From an uncultured Sphingorhabdus sp. (lineage in GTDB: Bacteria; Pseudomonadota; Alphaproteobacteria; Sphingomonadales; Sphingomonadaceae), in assembly GCA_947501885.1 (NCBI GenBank), contig CANMXN010000001.1:1488001-1552000 (forward strand): DNA of 64,000 nt, in the 5' to 3' direction. Below are positions 36,429 through 45,161 of this stretch, piece after piece. A program made the translations under genes and the position numbers. The notes under the pieces are model-generated. The model was not told where the DNA came from, did no database searches, and was given only the letters and a program-made list of their open reading frames with translations. Every line of letters starts with the position of its first letter. Position 1 is the stretch's first letter.

Positions 36429-37190
36429 ATGACTGATGACGTTCAATATTTCACCCAAAAACTAGGATCAAGAACTGCCTATCGTTATACAGGTGGAACT
36501 AGCGAGAACGCACCAACTATCATCTTTTTGCCAGGTTATATGTCAGATATGGAAGGCGGTAAGGCTTGCGCTATTTTTGATGATGCATGTGAAAAAGGTT
36601 ATGGTTGTTTACTGCTTGATTATTCAGGGTGCGGCAAAAGTGATGGTGAATTTATCGATGGCAGTTTGTCAATATGGTGCGATGAAGTTTGCGCACTAAT
36701 CGATGAGAAAGTTATGGGTGATTATATTATCATCGGCTCGTCTATGGGTGGTTGGTTAATGTTGATGGCGGCATTGCAATTGGCTAAGCGACATAATCCA
36801 AGAAGATTAGTTGCGATTATTGGGATTGCATCTGCGCCCGATTTTACCGATTGGGATTTTGACCATAATGATGTGCAGATCATTTTGCGTGATGGCGTTT
36901 TGCTACGTGATAATGATTATGGATATGACCCAACGCCAATGCATAGAAAATTTTATCAGGATGGGCAGACCAATCTTTTATTAGGTTCAAAGATCGCTAT
37001 TGATTGCCCTGTACGTCTGTTTCATGGACAGAATGATCAAGATGTCCCCCATGAAGTTTCATTGCGTTTGGCTGCTGCTCTTCGTTCATCCGATGTGCAT
37101 ATCCATTTAATTAAAGATGCTGATCATCGCTTGTCTCGTGAGCAAGATATTGCGATGATTATTGCAGAGATACATAAATTAATTAGGTAA
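36429..37190 (+). CDS. Cytoplasmic alpha/beta hydrolase (ABHD10-like)
   Basis: A 253-residue hydrolase without a signal peptide. Triad: Ser in IIGSSMGGWLML, Asp in FHGQNDQDVP and His in DADHRLSRE; the oxyanion loop is IIFLPGYMSDMEGGKA. This arrangement is seen in the ABHD10/thioesterase-like group common in alphaproteobacteria. It follows the M48 gene by 15 bp and precedes the TPR gene by 3 bp, so all three are probably one transcript. Substrate unknown. Confidence 0.87.
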   Translation: MTDDVQYFTQKLGSRTAYRYTGGTSENAPTIIFLPGYMSDMEGGKACAIFDDACEKGYGCLLLDYSGCGKSDGEFIDGSLSIWCDEVCALIDEKVMGDYIIIGSSMGGWLMLMAALQLAKRHNPRRLVAIIGIASAPDFTDWDFDHNDVQIILRDGVLLRDNDYGYDPTPMHRKFYQDGQTNLLLGSKIAIDCPVRLFHGQNDQDVPHEVSLRLAAALRSSDVHIHLIKDADHRLSREQDIAMIIAEIHKLIR

Positions 37191-37193
37191 CAT

Positions 37194-38015
37194 ATGATTT
37201 TACTGTCATTATTATTGAGCATGCAGGTTGATCCAGCGACGCAAAAACCACTGGCTGGGCCTCCGCTTCCTAATAATTTAACCGAAGTACGATTGAACGA
37301 ATGTTTGGATTTATCGGTTAAAGATCCTAAAAGCGGCATTGTAGCAGCGAACGAATGGAAAATTGATGGAGGCGGTTTTTTTGCCGATCATTGTCTTGGT
37401 TTTGCTTATAGCGTAGATTTTAGATTTGAGGCTGCAATGGACGCCTTTGACTCTGCTGCACAAGCCGCCAACTTAGCCAAAGATAATAGAGCAGCGCGTT
37501 TTTGGTTGCAGGCTGCTAATGCCGCCATTGCCGCACAAAAGCCCGCACAAGCCATTGGCTATGTAGATTCGGCACTAGCATCGGGCACATTAGAAGGCGA
37601 ACAATTGGGCGAAGCTTATTTGGATAAAGCGCGTGCAATGGTAGCCTTGAAGCTCGAAGAGAAAGCTGGAACTGAATTATTATTGGCTCAGAAATTTGCT
37701 CCGCAAGACCCTTTGGTATGGCTTTTATCGGCAACGCTTAATCGACGATTGGGTAAAACCGATCAGGCCCGAGCGAATATTGATGTGGCTGCGCGTTTGG
37801 CACCGAAGGATCCTTCAATTGCCTTGGAGCAAGGCAATATAGAGATTGTTGATGGTAATTACGCAGAGGCTGAAGCGCATTGGCACAATGCTCTTGCAAT
37901 TAAATCTGACGGGCGAGTAGCCGAAACTGTGCGGGCCTTATTAAAACAGCTTGAAGATAATATTGTTGAAGATACTAATATTACTGAAGGTAATGAGCAG
38001 GCTGCGCAACGCTAA
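37194..38015 (+). CDS. Tetratricopeptide repeat protein
   Basis: A 273-residue protein with several TPR-like helix pairs, for example AAMDAFDSAAQAANLAKDNR, AIGYVDSALASGTLEGEQL, VWLLSATLNRRLGKTDQARA and ALEQGNIEIVDGNYAEAEAH. The N-terminus (MILLSLLLSMQV) is hydrophobic and may be a signal. TPR proteins act as scaffolds; the partner is unknown but the upstream protease and hydrolase are candidates. It ends the YjgN-M48-hydrolase-TPR run. Confidence 0.8.
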   Translation: MILLSLLLSMQVDPATQKPLAGPPLPNNLTEVRLNECLDLSVKDPKSGIVAANEWKIDGGGFFADHCLGFAYSVDFRFEAAMDAFDSAAQAANLAKDNRAARFWLQAANAAIAAQKPAQAIGYVDSALASGTLEGEQLGEAYLDKARAMVALKLEEKAGTELLLAQKFAPQDPLVWLLSATLNRRLGKTDQARANIDVAARLAPKDPSIALEQGNIEIVDGNYAEAEAHWHNALAIKSDGRVAETVRALLKQLEDNIVEDTNITEGNEQAAQR

Positions 38016-38162
38016 GAAACTATAAGTCTGAGATATTGCTAGGGTTAGAAAGGATTTTCTGACGATGGTTATATTTATTATACTCATTGTCCGTGATAAA
38101 GTTGAAACCAAGATAATATTTTAAGTCAATAAAGTGAGAACGTAGAAAACGGAACTTTTTAA

Positions 38163-38603
38163 ATGAATGCAGAATTTTTACATATAATGATACGTGTTGC
38201 TGACCTTGGTGCGACGATAGCATTTTTTGAAATGATTGGCCTTAAAGAGGTTCGTCGCCGAGATTTTGAGCAAGGGCGCTTTACTTTGGTATTTATGGCA
38301 GCCCCTGGCCAAGAAGGTGTCGCCGAGGTTGAGCTTACTTATAATTGGCCAAATGATGATCAAGAAGCCGAGCAATATATCGGGGGACGTAATTTTGGTC
38401 ATTTGGCTTATCGTGTTGATAATATTTATGATATATGCCAAAAATTAATGGATAATGGCGTAACCATTAATCGCCCACCGCGCTGTGGCCATATGGCATT
38501 TGTCAAAAGCCCCGATGGCATTTCGATTGAACTGTTGCAACGTGGTGATCATTTACCACGGCAAGAGCCGTGGGCATCTATGGAAAATGTTGGTAGTTGG
38601 TAA
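38163..38603 (+). CDS. gloA: Glyoxalase I-like VOC protein
   Basis: A 146-residue vicinal-oxygen-chelate enzyme. Metal ligands fit FLHIMIRV (His), EVELTYNW (Glu), FGHLAYRV (His) and ISIELLQ (Glu), the set of lactoylglutathione lyase, which isomerises the methylglyoxal-glutathione hemithioacetal. The gene for glyoxalase II follows after 14 bp, which supports this. The C-terminus (EPWASMENVGSW) differs from classic GloA, so the symbol is given with some caution. Confidence 0.8.
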   Translation: MNAEFLHIMIRVADLGATIAFFEMIGLKEVRRRDFEQGRFTLVFMAAPGQEGVAEVELTYNWPNDDQEAEQYIGGRNFGHLAYRVDNIYDICQKLMDNGVTINRPPRCGHMAFVKSPDGISIELLQRGDHLPRQEPWASMENVGSW

Positions 38604-38617
38604 AAAAGAGGATTAAT

Positions 38618-39340
38618 ATGTTAGAAGTAGTGCGTATTCCTGTATTATCTGATAATTATGTATGGCTTGTTCACGATCAGGAAAGTGGCGAGACTATGGT
38701 TGTTGATCCAGCAGTGTCTGGCCCTATTCTTGCAGAAGCTGAAAAACGTGGTTGGCGTATCACTCATATTTGGAATACGCATTGGCACCCCGATCATACG
38801 GGTGGTAATGCCGAAATTAAAGAGGCAACAGGTTGTTATATTAGCGGACCAGCAGCTGAAAAAGACCGCATTCCGACATTAGATTCTATGGTCAAAGATG
38901 GCGATCAGCTTCGTCTTGGTAATCATACCGCTGATGTTATGGATGTACCTGCACATACTGCGGGGCATATTGCTTTTCACTTTGCGCGGGATAATATTAT
39001 TTTTGTTGGCGATACACTATTTGCTATGGGTTGCGGGCGCTTGTTTGAAGGCACAGCCGAACAAATGTATGATAATATGCAAAAGCTTGCCGCCTTGCCT
39101 GATGAAACATTGGTATATTGTGCGCATGAATATACGCAAAGCAATGGTGAATATGCACTAGTGGCTGAACCTGATAATATGGCGATAAAGGCACGTATGG
39201 ATGAAGTATTAGCATTGCGTATTGATGGTAAGGCAACGGTACCGACAACGATTGGGTTGGAAAAAGCGACCAATCCGTTCATGCGTTCACAGGATGCCGC
39301 GATCTTAGCAGAACGTAGGGTAGCAAAAGATAATTTTTAA
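38618..39340 (+). CDS. gloB: Hydroxyacylglutathione hydrolase (glyoxalase II)
   Basis: A 240-residue metallo-beta-lactamase-fold enzyme that releases lactate and glutathione from S-lactoylglutathione. Metal sites: THWHPDHTGGN, PAHTAGHIAFHF, FVGDTLFAMGCGRLFEG and CAHEYTQSN; the C-terminal glyoxalase II tail NPFMRS is present. AGAGGA precedes ATG 38618; the frame is open from 38597 but that part overlaps gloA. Confidence 0.95.
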   Translation: MLEVVRIPVLSDNYVWLVHDQESGETMVVDPAVSGPILAEAEKRGWRITHIWNTHWHPDHTGGNAEIKEATGCYISGPAAEKDRIPTLDSMVKDGDQLRLGNHTADVMDVPAHTAGHIAFHFARDNIIFVGDTLFAMGCGRLFEGTAEQMYDNMQKLAALPDETLVYCAHEYTQSNGEYALVAEPDNMAIKARMDEVLALRIDGKATVPTTIGLEKATNPFMRSQDAAILAERRVAKDNF

Positions 39341-39417
39341 ATGCATTAAACCTTTTTCTGTGTTAATGTCACTAGCTATAGGGGGCAAGTTTAATAATCA
39401 CAGTTAAGGATATGGTT

Positions 39418-39861
39418 ATGTCTATGAAAATGAATATTGCTGGTGCTATTATATTGCCCGTGTCTTTGGCCTCCGTTGCTTTGTTGAGCGCAAATGCTCA
39501 GGATTCTGATAATAGTCAATTAGAGCTTACCAAAAAAGAGCAAGCTAATCTCGATAAAGAATTAGAAGGACGTGTTGCTGGACCGGCTATAAGCTGCATA
39601 CAGTTGCGCGATCAGAAAAATTATAGAGCTATTAGTGATGATATATTAATTTTTTCATCATCAAAAAATGCCAAAACAATTTATGTTAATAAACCACGAA
39701 ATGGTTGCCATGGCGCAAAACGTGATGCGTTGACATATCAACGGCCAGATACGGCATTATGTCATGGTAATGTAGCGAGTGTTGTTGACTTTCGCGCTAA
39801 TGTTACAATTAGCAGTTGCGCTCTTGGAAAATTTGTACCCTATACAAAAATAGATAGATAA
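39418..39861 (+). CDS. Small secreted four-Cys protein (DUF6491-like)
   Basis: A 147-residue protein with a signal peptide (MNIAGAIILPVSLASVALLS, cleaved after ANA). The mature part shows four Cys in the order ISCIQLRD, NGCHGAKRD, TALCHGN and SSCALGKF, with ISDDILIF and TIYVNKP between. This fits the DUF6491 layout of small periplasmic proteins in sphingomonads; no function is known. AAGGA at 39406-39410 is 7 bp before ATG 39418, so ATG 39412 is unlikely. Confidence 0.7.
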   Translation: MSMKMNIAGAIILPVSLASVALLSANAQDSDNSQLELTKKEQANLDKELEGRVAGPAISCIQLRDQKNYRAISDDILIFSSSKNAKTIYVNKPRNGCHGAKRDALTYQRPDTALCHGNVASVVDFRANVTISSCALGKFVPYTKIDR

Positions 39862-39963
39862 ACAGAAGATTATTTAATTCCAAAAACGCAATAGCCGAAT
39901 TTCGGATGTGATATAGAGTGCAAATAGCAATCATATTGGCTTAATTATCAATAGTATGAAATA

Positions 39964-40000
39964 GGCTAGGCCATAAAAGCCTAGCCATATTTTATTTATT
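39964..40000 (+). terminator. Hairpin terminator between the secreted protein gene and pal
   Basis: GGCTAGGC (39964-39971) pairs perfectly with GCCTAGCC (39979-39986) across a 7-nt loop and is followed by a T-rich run on the plus strand. It lies between convergent ends and overlaps the last codons of pal, so it may serve both strands. Confidence 0.75.
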
Positions 40001-40529
40001 GAACGGTAACGGTAACTGCACGGCGGTTTTGCGCCCATGCACTTTCATTGGAACCTAATGCAACAGGGCGTTCCTTACCATAGCTTGTCGTTTCAATGCG
40101 GTTAGAAGCTATACCCAATGAGATAAGATAATTCTTCGCAGCATTGGCACGTCTTTCACCAAGTGCAAGGTTATAATCACGAGTACCTCGCTCATCAGCA
40201 TGGCCGCCCACCACAATGCTTTTATTGGGATATTGAGATAGCCATTGTGCTTGGCTGCGCAATGTTGATTGGTCTTGGGCGTCAATATTGAAACGATCTG
40301 TATCAAAATATACCGTATCAGAGGATATATTGGCGATAAAATCTTCTTGTGAACCAGGGACAATAGTCGGAGTAATAGGACCTGTATTTTGTGGGGCATT
40401 ATTTGTAACAGTCTGCTGCGGCTGTGCATCAATAGGAATATCGATTTCTTTTTTGCCGCATGCCGTAATAAGCACAGCTCCAGCCATTGTTAGGCCTATA
40501 TTGCGTATTATCTTACCGTGGTACATCAT
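39996..40529 (-). CDS. pal: Peptidoglycan-associated lipoprotein
   Basis: A 177-residue outer-membrane lipoprotein with an OmpA-like peptidoglycan-binding domain. The lipobox is VLITACGKK; the OmpA domain has DTVYFDTDRFNIDAQDQSTL and GHADERGTRDYNLALGERR with the diaminopimelate-binding Asp and Arg. AAGGAG is 7 bp before the first of two ATGs at 40529. It is the last gene of the tol-pal operon and links outer membrane and cell wall during division. Confidence 0.96.
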   Translation of the reverse strand: MMYHGKIIRNIGLTMAGAVLITACGKKEIDIPIDAQPQQTVTNNAPQNTGPITPTIVPGSQEDFIANISSDTVYFDTDRFNIDAQDQSTLRSQAQWLSQYPNKSIVVGGHADERGTRDYNLALGERRANAAKNYLISLGIASNRIETTSYGKERPVALGSNESAWAQNRRAVTVTVQ

Positions 40530-40633
40530 AATTCTTCTCCTTATTATTGGCATATTTAGCATATTCTTAATATTTATACATGTCTTTTATATCTATTCAG
40601 TCTCTCTAGTTTATAGGCTTGATATACATATGA

Positions 40634-42007
40634 TTATGGGCGTATTGGCCCCCATGATGGATCCGAACCGTCTACGGGCGTAGGTAATTTTCTTTCAAAC
40701 TTTCCGGTTAAATCGACCTGCCACAGGCTGGTTTTGCCGCTGCCACGCGCTGTACGGAAAAACTGGATGACGCGGCCATTGGGCGCCCATGTTGGCGCTT
40801 CATCTTGCCAACTATTGGTAAGCAATCGTTGGTTGCTACCATCGGTACGCATAACACCAACACGGAAACCGCCGCCAATTTTGGTAAAGGCGATGAAATC
40901 TCCGCGCGGTGACCATTCTGGAGTAGCAAAACGACCCCCACCAAAGCTAATGCGCCGTTGATTGCTACCATCGCTATTCATAATATAGAGCTGTTGGCTG
41001 CCTGAACGATCGCTCTCAAACACAATCTGTTTACCATCGGGTGAGAAACTACCACCAACATCAATGCGCGGGCTAGACGTAAGCCGTTGGGGCCTGCCCC
41101 CGCTAACTGCTATTTTATAGATATCGGTGTTGCCGCCAATGGCCATGGAATAAAGAATGAATCGTCCATCGGGTGACCAACGCGGAGCAAAGGTTGGGTT
41201 TTTGCTCTGAGTAATCAAGCGCTGTTTACCAGTGTTCAAATCATAGACATAAATACGTGGGTTGCCGTCAACATAGCTAAGATAAAGTAAGCTTTTATAA
41301 TTGGGTGAAAAACGCGGTGTAAGTGCAGTAGAACGACCATTGGTTATAAAGCGGTGATTGGCCCCATCGCTATCCATAATGGCAAGACGTTTTACACGGT
41401 TATTTTTTGGTCCTGTTTCGGCAATATAGGCAATGCGGCTATCAAAGAAGGGAGCCTCACCTGTCAAACGCGAATAAATAATATCAGCGCATTTATGGGC
41501 TGCTCTGCGCCAATCACCTGGATCAACTGTGAAACCGCTGCGCGTTGTTTCTTTGCTGAATGTGACGTCATAAAGATAGCAGCCAACGGTAATTCTGCCA
41601 TTATCTGCGCCTTGTACAAAACCTTGAATCAATTGATCAGCATTACGCCCTTGCCAATGGGTGAATTGTGGAGCCGTTACCTCGGGCATGGTGATACGTT
41701 TGACGCCATTGGGGCCAAGGGTACGGAATATACCGCTGTTATTTAAATTTGATGCGATAACGCTCGCTATGCGTTGACCCAACTCTTGCGTATCACCAGC
41801 GGGCGTATTTACTACAGAAGGCGTTACGAGCGCTGGAATAGCAACAACGCGTTGAGCATTTACATCGACGGTCACAACCTCTGGTCCCGTTGGAGCTATC
41901 ACTTCGGGGGTAATTTGCGGGCTATCATCTTGCGCGCTAGCAAGTGAAATGGTGGCAATAATCGATATAGCATAAGCCGTAAATTGAGATAATTTTTTCG
42001 TAGTCAT
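40634..42007 (-). CDS. tolB: Tol-Pal system protein TolB
   Basis: A 457-residue periplasmic protein: signal peptide (FTAYAISIIATISLASA), N-terminal TolB domain and a six-bladed propeller with repeats such as RWSPDGRFILYSMAIGG, FSPDGKQIVFESDRSG and WSPRGDFIAFTKIGGG. It connects Pal to TolA in outer-membrane constriction. Its start overlaps the tolA stop by 4 nt; pal begins 104 bp downstream of its stop. Confidence 0.96.
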   Translation of the reverse strand: MTTKKLSQFTAYAISIIATISLASAQDDSPQITPEVIAPTGPEVVTVDVNAQRVVAIPALVTPSVVNTPAGDTQELGQRIASVIASNLNNSGIFRTLGPNGVKRITMPEVTAPQFTHWQGRNADQLIQGFVQGADNGRITVGCYLYDVTFSKETTRSGFTVDPGDWRRAAHKCADIIYSRLTGEAPFFDSRIAYIAETGPKNNRVKRLAIMDSDGANHRFITNGRSTALTPRFSPNYKSLLYLSYVDGNPRIYVYDLNTGKQRLITQSKNPTFAPRWSPDGRFILYSMAIGGNTDIYKIAVSGGRPQRLTSSPRIDVGGSFSPDGKQIVFESDRSGSQQLYIMNSDGSNQRRISFGGGRFATPEWSPRGDFIAFTKIGGGFRVGVMRTDGSNQRLLTNSWQDEAPTWAPNGRVIQFFRTARGSGKTSLWQVDLTGKFERKLPTPVDGSDPSWGPIRP

Positions 42008-42780
42008 TTTGTATTAAACTCCATTGGCCATTTTTTCCAAACGGCGTAATTATCTTCGGGTAAATTCGCAAAAGGTGCTGCGGCCTTAATAGCATTCATA
42101 ACACATTCTTTGTGCAATGGAGCTTGCGGTTTATTACTGGCATTAACACCGCGTTGACCGACATTGGTAATGCTGACTAAACCACCATTTTTGCTCAGAT
42201 TTAAAGTGGCCGCTGTTGTAATCTTATTCACATCAACGCCAGATGGAGCGCACCGTTTAAAAAAACGTTCTACTTGTGAGCTTAGACTAACTTTGATGGA
42301 GCGTTTTACTTCTGCAGCGGTTTTTGATGCAGGCGTGCCTTGGGCTTTGCCTTTACCATCAAAACTGCTGGTGAAATCTTTGCTAAAGCCCTTTGGTTTT
42401 TTAGGCTTTGGTTTAGGTTTAGGTTTAGGTTTAGGTTTTGGCTTCTTGGGTGCAGGCTTAAGTTTGGGGGTTGGTTTGGGTTTTGCTTGTTTAACGGGTG
42501 TAGGGGTATCTTTGACCTTTGTTTCTTGAACCTCCTCTGGTTCTGCCTCTTCAATCGCCTCTTTAGGAACAGTTTCCTCTTCGGCAGCTGGCGCTGTTTC
42601 TTCTTGCGTAGCATCAGGTGCAGTAGAAATATCGGCTATATCAGCAACAATATTTACGGAAATAGAGGGTTGCTGCGGCTGGCTTTCTTGATGAGACAAT
42701 AGGCCAAAATAAAAGGCACCAAGCAGCCCAGCATGGCCGATGACAGCCACTCCCAAGCCAATTGTTTCCACTTTATCCAT
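42004..42780 (-). CDS. tolA: TolA-like energy transducer with a Lys-Pro repeat
   Basis: A 258-residue protein: one N-terminal membrane span (LGVAVIGHAGLLGAFYFGLL), an acidic linker (Glu/Ala-rich, residues about 55-90), a Lys/Pro-rich stretch of repeated KP pairs near residues 95-135, and a C-terminal TonB/TolA-type domain with NLSKNGGLVSI and AAPFANLPEDNYAVWKKWPM. It carries proton-motive energy from TolQR to TolB/Pal. The Lys-Pro rod replaces the usual long Ala/Lys helix and is a short version. Between tolR (39 bp) and tolB (4 nt overlap). Confidence 0.93.
   Translation of the reverse strand: MDKVETIGLGVAVIGHAGLLGAFYFGLLSHQESQPQQPSISVNIVADIADISTAPDATQEETAPAAEEETVPKEAIEEAEPEEVQETKVKDTPTPVKQAKPKPTPKLKPAPKKPKPKPKPKPKPKPKKPKGFSKDFTSSFDGKGKAQGTPASKTAAEVKRSIKVSLSSQVERFFKRCAPSGVDVNKITTAATLNLSKNGGLVSITNVGQRGVNASNKPQAPLHKECVMNAIKAAAPFANLPEDNYAVWKKWPMEFNTK
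42410..42439. repeat. GGTTTA hexamer run in tolA
   Basis: Four tandem GGTTTA units (42410-42433) followed by GGTTTT encode the Lys-Pro pairs of TolA on the minus strand. The 6-bp unit keeps the frame, so copy-number change would only lengthen or shorten the rod. Confidence 0.8.
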
Positions 42781-42819
42781 TGCTAATCCTTATGCTAGAA
42801 AAGATGAACCATAACTGAC

Positions 42820-43302
42820 TCAAGTGCCGCCATTTTCTATGATAGTAGATGATGTAGCCCTAGCTGCTGCTTCTGTTACTAAGCTAATTTGATTGAGACC
42901 TACCGCATTTAATTCTCCCATAACACGTACCACTTGCCCATAATCAATAGCACGATCGCCGCGCAGTAATATTTGTATTTTTTCGCCGCTTGCGTCTTGT
43001 TCTTGCGATAGTGCTGAAAAGCTCTGCGATAATTGGTTGGACGGTGTTTCGGCGCCATCGATAAAAATTACACCATCTTGATCAATAGCAATCTCAATGG
43101 GATCTTTTTTTTGTTCGAGCGGCTTTGCGCTGCTTTCGGGCAAGTTTACGGGTACACCTGCAACCAATAAAGGCGCTGTGACCATAAAAATAATGAGCAG
43201 CACCAGCATCACATCAACAAAAGGTGTTACATTAATTTCAGCCATAGGCGCGCGGCGCGAGCGCCGTCTACCTGTATTGCCGCCTGAAACATTCATACCC
43301 AT
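42820..43302 (-). CDS. tolR: Tol-Pal system protein TolR (ExbD family)
   Basis: A 160-residue proton-channel subunit. The basic N-terminus GRRRSRRAPMAEINVTPFVD leads to the membrane span VMLVLLIIFMVTAPLL with the conserved proton-carrying Asp, then a periplasmic domain ending ISLVTEA. Its ATG shares one base with the tolQ stop (TAATG). Confidence 0.96.
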   Translation of the reverse strand: MGMNVSGGNTGRRRSRRAPMAEINVTPFVDVMLVLLIIFMVTAPLLVAGVPVNLPESSAKPLEQKKDPIEIAIDQDGVIFIDGAETPSNQLSQSFSALSQEQDASGEKIQILLRGDRAIDYGQVVRVMGELNAVGLNQISLVTEAAARATSSTIIENGGT

Positions 43303-43994
43303 TAAGCCTCTCGCTCTAATTCTCGGCTGAGCGTCCCATGAAAACCATCGGCAAAACGCCCCATTTTGGCTTCATATTGGTTCAGTTTATGCGAAAAACG
43401 GTTATAAGCTATAACTGCTGGAATAGCCGCAAAAAGACCAATGGCCGTTGCAAATAAAGCTTCTGCGATGCCAGGAGCCACAACCGCAAGCGAGCTATTT
43501 TGTTCGGCTGCAATAGCTGTAAAACTGCGCATGATACCCCAAACTGTACCAAAAAGACCAATGAAAGGGGCAACAGATCCTGTGGTTGCCAGAAAGTTTA
43601 GACGATTGGCTAGAGTATCAACCTCTTTAGCAATACTGGCGTTCATGGTCGTTGTAAGCCGTTCACGTGTTCCTGATCTATCTACCGTTTTTCCATTGGT
43701 CGAACGGCGCCATTCTTTTATACCTGCTGAAAATACTTTGGCGATCGGTAATTTATCTTTGCCATAATTGGTATAAAACTCGTCGATATTATTACTTTTC
43801 CAGAATAAGTTTTCAAACTTATTGCTGCGGCTATTGATACGTGCCATTTTAAAAGAGAAACCAAAAATAATAGTCCAAACCCATATACTAGCAAGGGCCA
43901 AGCCAACGATAACGGCTTTCACGACCAGATCGGCTTGCAGGAACAACTCGACTGGAGAAAAACTTGCTCCGCTGGCTAATATTGTTAAATCCAT
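43302..43994 (-). CDS. tolQ: Tol-Pal system protein TolQ (ExbB family)
   Basis: A 230-residue three-span protein that forms the motor stator with TolR. FLATTGSVAPFIGLFGTVWG and EALFATAIGLFAAIPAVIAY are the conserved TolQ helices. ATG 43994 has GAGAG upstream and gives the normal start MDLTILASGASFSPVELF; the frame extends 14 codons further without support. Confidence 0.96.
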   Translation of the reverse strand: MDLTILASGASFSPVELFLQADLVVKAVIVGLALASIWVWTIIFGFSFKMARINSRSNKFENLFWKSNNIDEFYTNYGKDKLPIAKVFSAGIKEWRRSTNGKTVDRSGTRERLTTTMNASIAKEVDTLANRLNFLATTGSVAPFIGLFGTVWGIMRSFTAIAAEQNSSLAVVAPGIAEALFATAIGLFAAIPAVIAYNRFSHKLNQYEAKMGRFADGFHGTLSRELEREA

Positions 43995-44059
43995 AATATC
44001 TCTCTTATATTTATAATATATTCGTATTGCCAGCAACTAGGTTACCAGTATCATCCAAT

Positions 44060-44518
44060 TTATTTATAGTCTTCATCCGTCAATTTGCTACGAAAAGCCT
44101 CTACCCATGCTTTAGGTTGGCGCACAGGCCGTCCAGAGGAATGAATGAAAGCTGCTTCGATCTCGGCCGCAATGATATGCTCCTCACCGCGATATATATT
44201 TTGTGCAATATAGACTCTAGCACCCGTTACCTTATGAGCATGGCTAATAATGGTGAGGGCGTCATCAAATTTTGCGGCAAGCTTATATTTCACATTAAGC
44301 TGCGTAATCGCATAAGCGCCATCACCCGATTCAAAGGCGTCTCGTTGATCTATCCCGATGCGTGCAAGCATGTCTGATCGCGCCCGTTCCAAAAAGCGCA
44401 CATAACTGCCATGATAGACGATGCCAGAAAAATCCGTATCCTCATAATAGACACGAACAGCAAACATATGATGCGCGCCATCATAATGGCCTTCAAAGGG
44501 TTTAATTTCCTGTTTCAT
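44060..44518 (-). CDS. ybgC: Acyl-CoA thioesterase YbgC
   Basis: A 152-residue hot-dog-fold thioesterase, the usual first gene of the tol-pal operon. VRVYYEDTDFSGIVYHGSYV with the catalytic Asp and YVRFLERARSDML are diagnostic. It hydrolyses short or medium acyl-CoA, or acyl-ACP, near the membrane. It lies 65 bp before tolQ. Confidence 0.95.
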   Translation of the reverse strand: MKQEIKPFEGHYDGAHHMFAVRVYYEDTDFSGIVYHGSYVRFLERARSDMLARIGIDQRDAFESGDGAYAITQLNVKYKLAAKFDDALTIISHAHKVTGARVYIAQNIYRGEEHIIAAEIEAAFIHSSGRPVRQPKAWVEAFRSKLTDEDYK

Positions 44519-44696
44519 CGCCGTATAGTTTAGACGCTACGGTTTTGTAGTAAAAGAGGGAAAAACCGTTAACCATGCACTTTGTCGCCCGCCAGACTCA
44601 TTTCATAGAAGAAATCATAGTTGCGACCTGAAATTGGACTGTTAACATGCGATACATATTTTTTGTATAAATATCTAATTCATAAGGAGAGATAAT

Positions 44697-45161
44697 ATGC
44701 ACTGCATAAAATCTACCATTGGTGTTATACTATTATTTGGATTATTTTCATCAACACCTGCTCATGCATGTAGATCGGCAGCATCAGAAACACATTTAAA
44801 TATCTTTTCAAAAGAAGCCATTGATACTGTTTCTGAGGGCAATCTTCAATTTAAAGTGGAATTGATAGAGCCTAGATATTGGATGGAAAAATATAGCAGT
44901 GACTTTACTTTCGTGCGCGTTCTCGAAGGTAAATATGCCAGAAACATATTGATGATAAAAAACCCTATTGTGACTAGCTGCGATCGGATGGCTGTATATC
45001 CAAAGGCAGAGATTCTATATCTCTCAGGTCAATTTGCGCGCGTTAATGGAGAACCAATGACGATATCTGGGGGGCTATTATTTGCTATTGATCCCATCAC
45101 TATCAAACGGACAAGAGGGGGTTTTAGGCAGCGAATCCAATCTGATGATGTAGCGGATTAA
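44697..45161 (+). CDS. Secreted protein flanking ruvB, netrin-like layout
   Basis: A 154-residue protein with a signal peptide ([20 protein letters not shown]). The mature part has a strand pattern reading [17 protein letters not shown], then [19 protein letters not shown], the kind of sequence seen in small netrin/TIMP-like periplasmic proteins. Not a recognised family. The protein encoded at 46576-47349, on the other side of ruvB, has a matching layout. Its stop overlaps the ruvB stop tail to tail (45158-45161). Confidence 0.6.
   Translation: MHCIKSTIGVILLFGLFSSTPAHACRSAASETHLNIFSKEAIDTVSEGNLQFKVELIEPRYWMEKYSSDFTFVRVLEGKYARNILMIKNPIVTSCDRMAVYPKAEILYLSGQFARVNGEPMTISGGLLFAIDPITIKRTRGGFRQRIQSDDVAD

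Noticed and set aside
42164-42702. Long plus-strand frames opposite tolA, one rich in Phe and Arg, one in Gly and Leu
   Set aside because: They are the complement of the Lys-Pro repeat and acidic linker; tolA is certain from its place in the operon.
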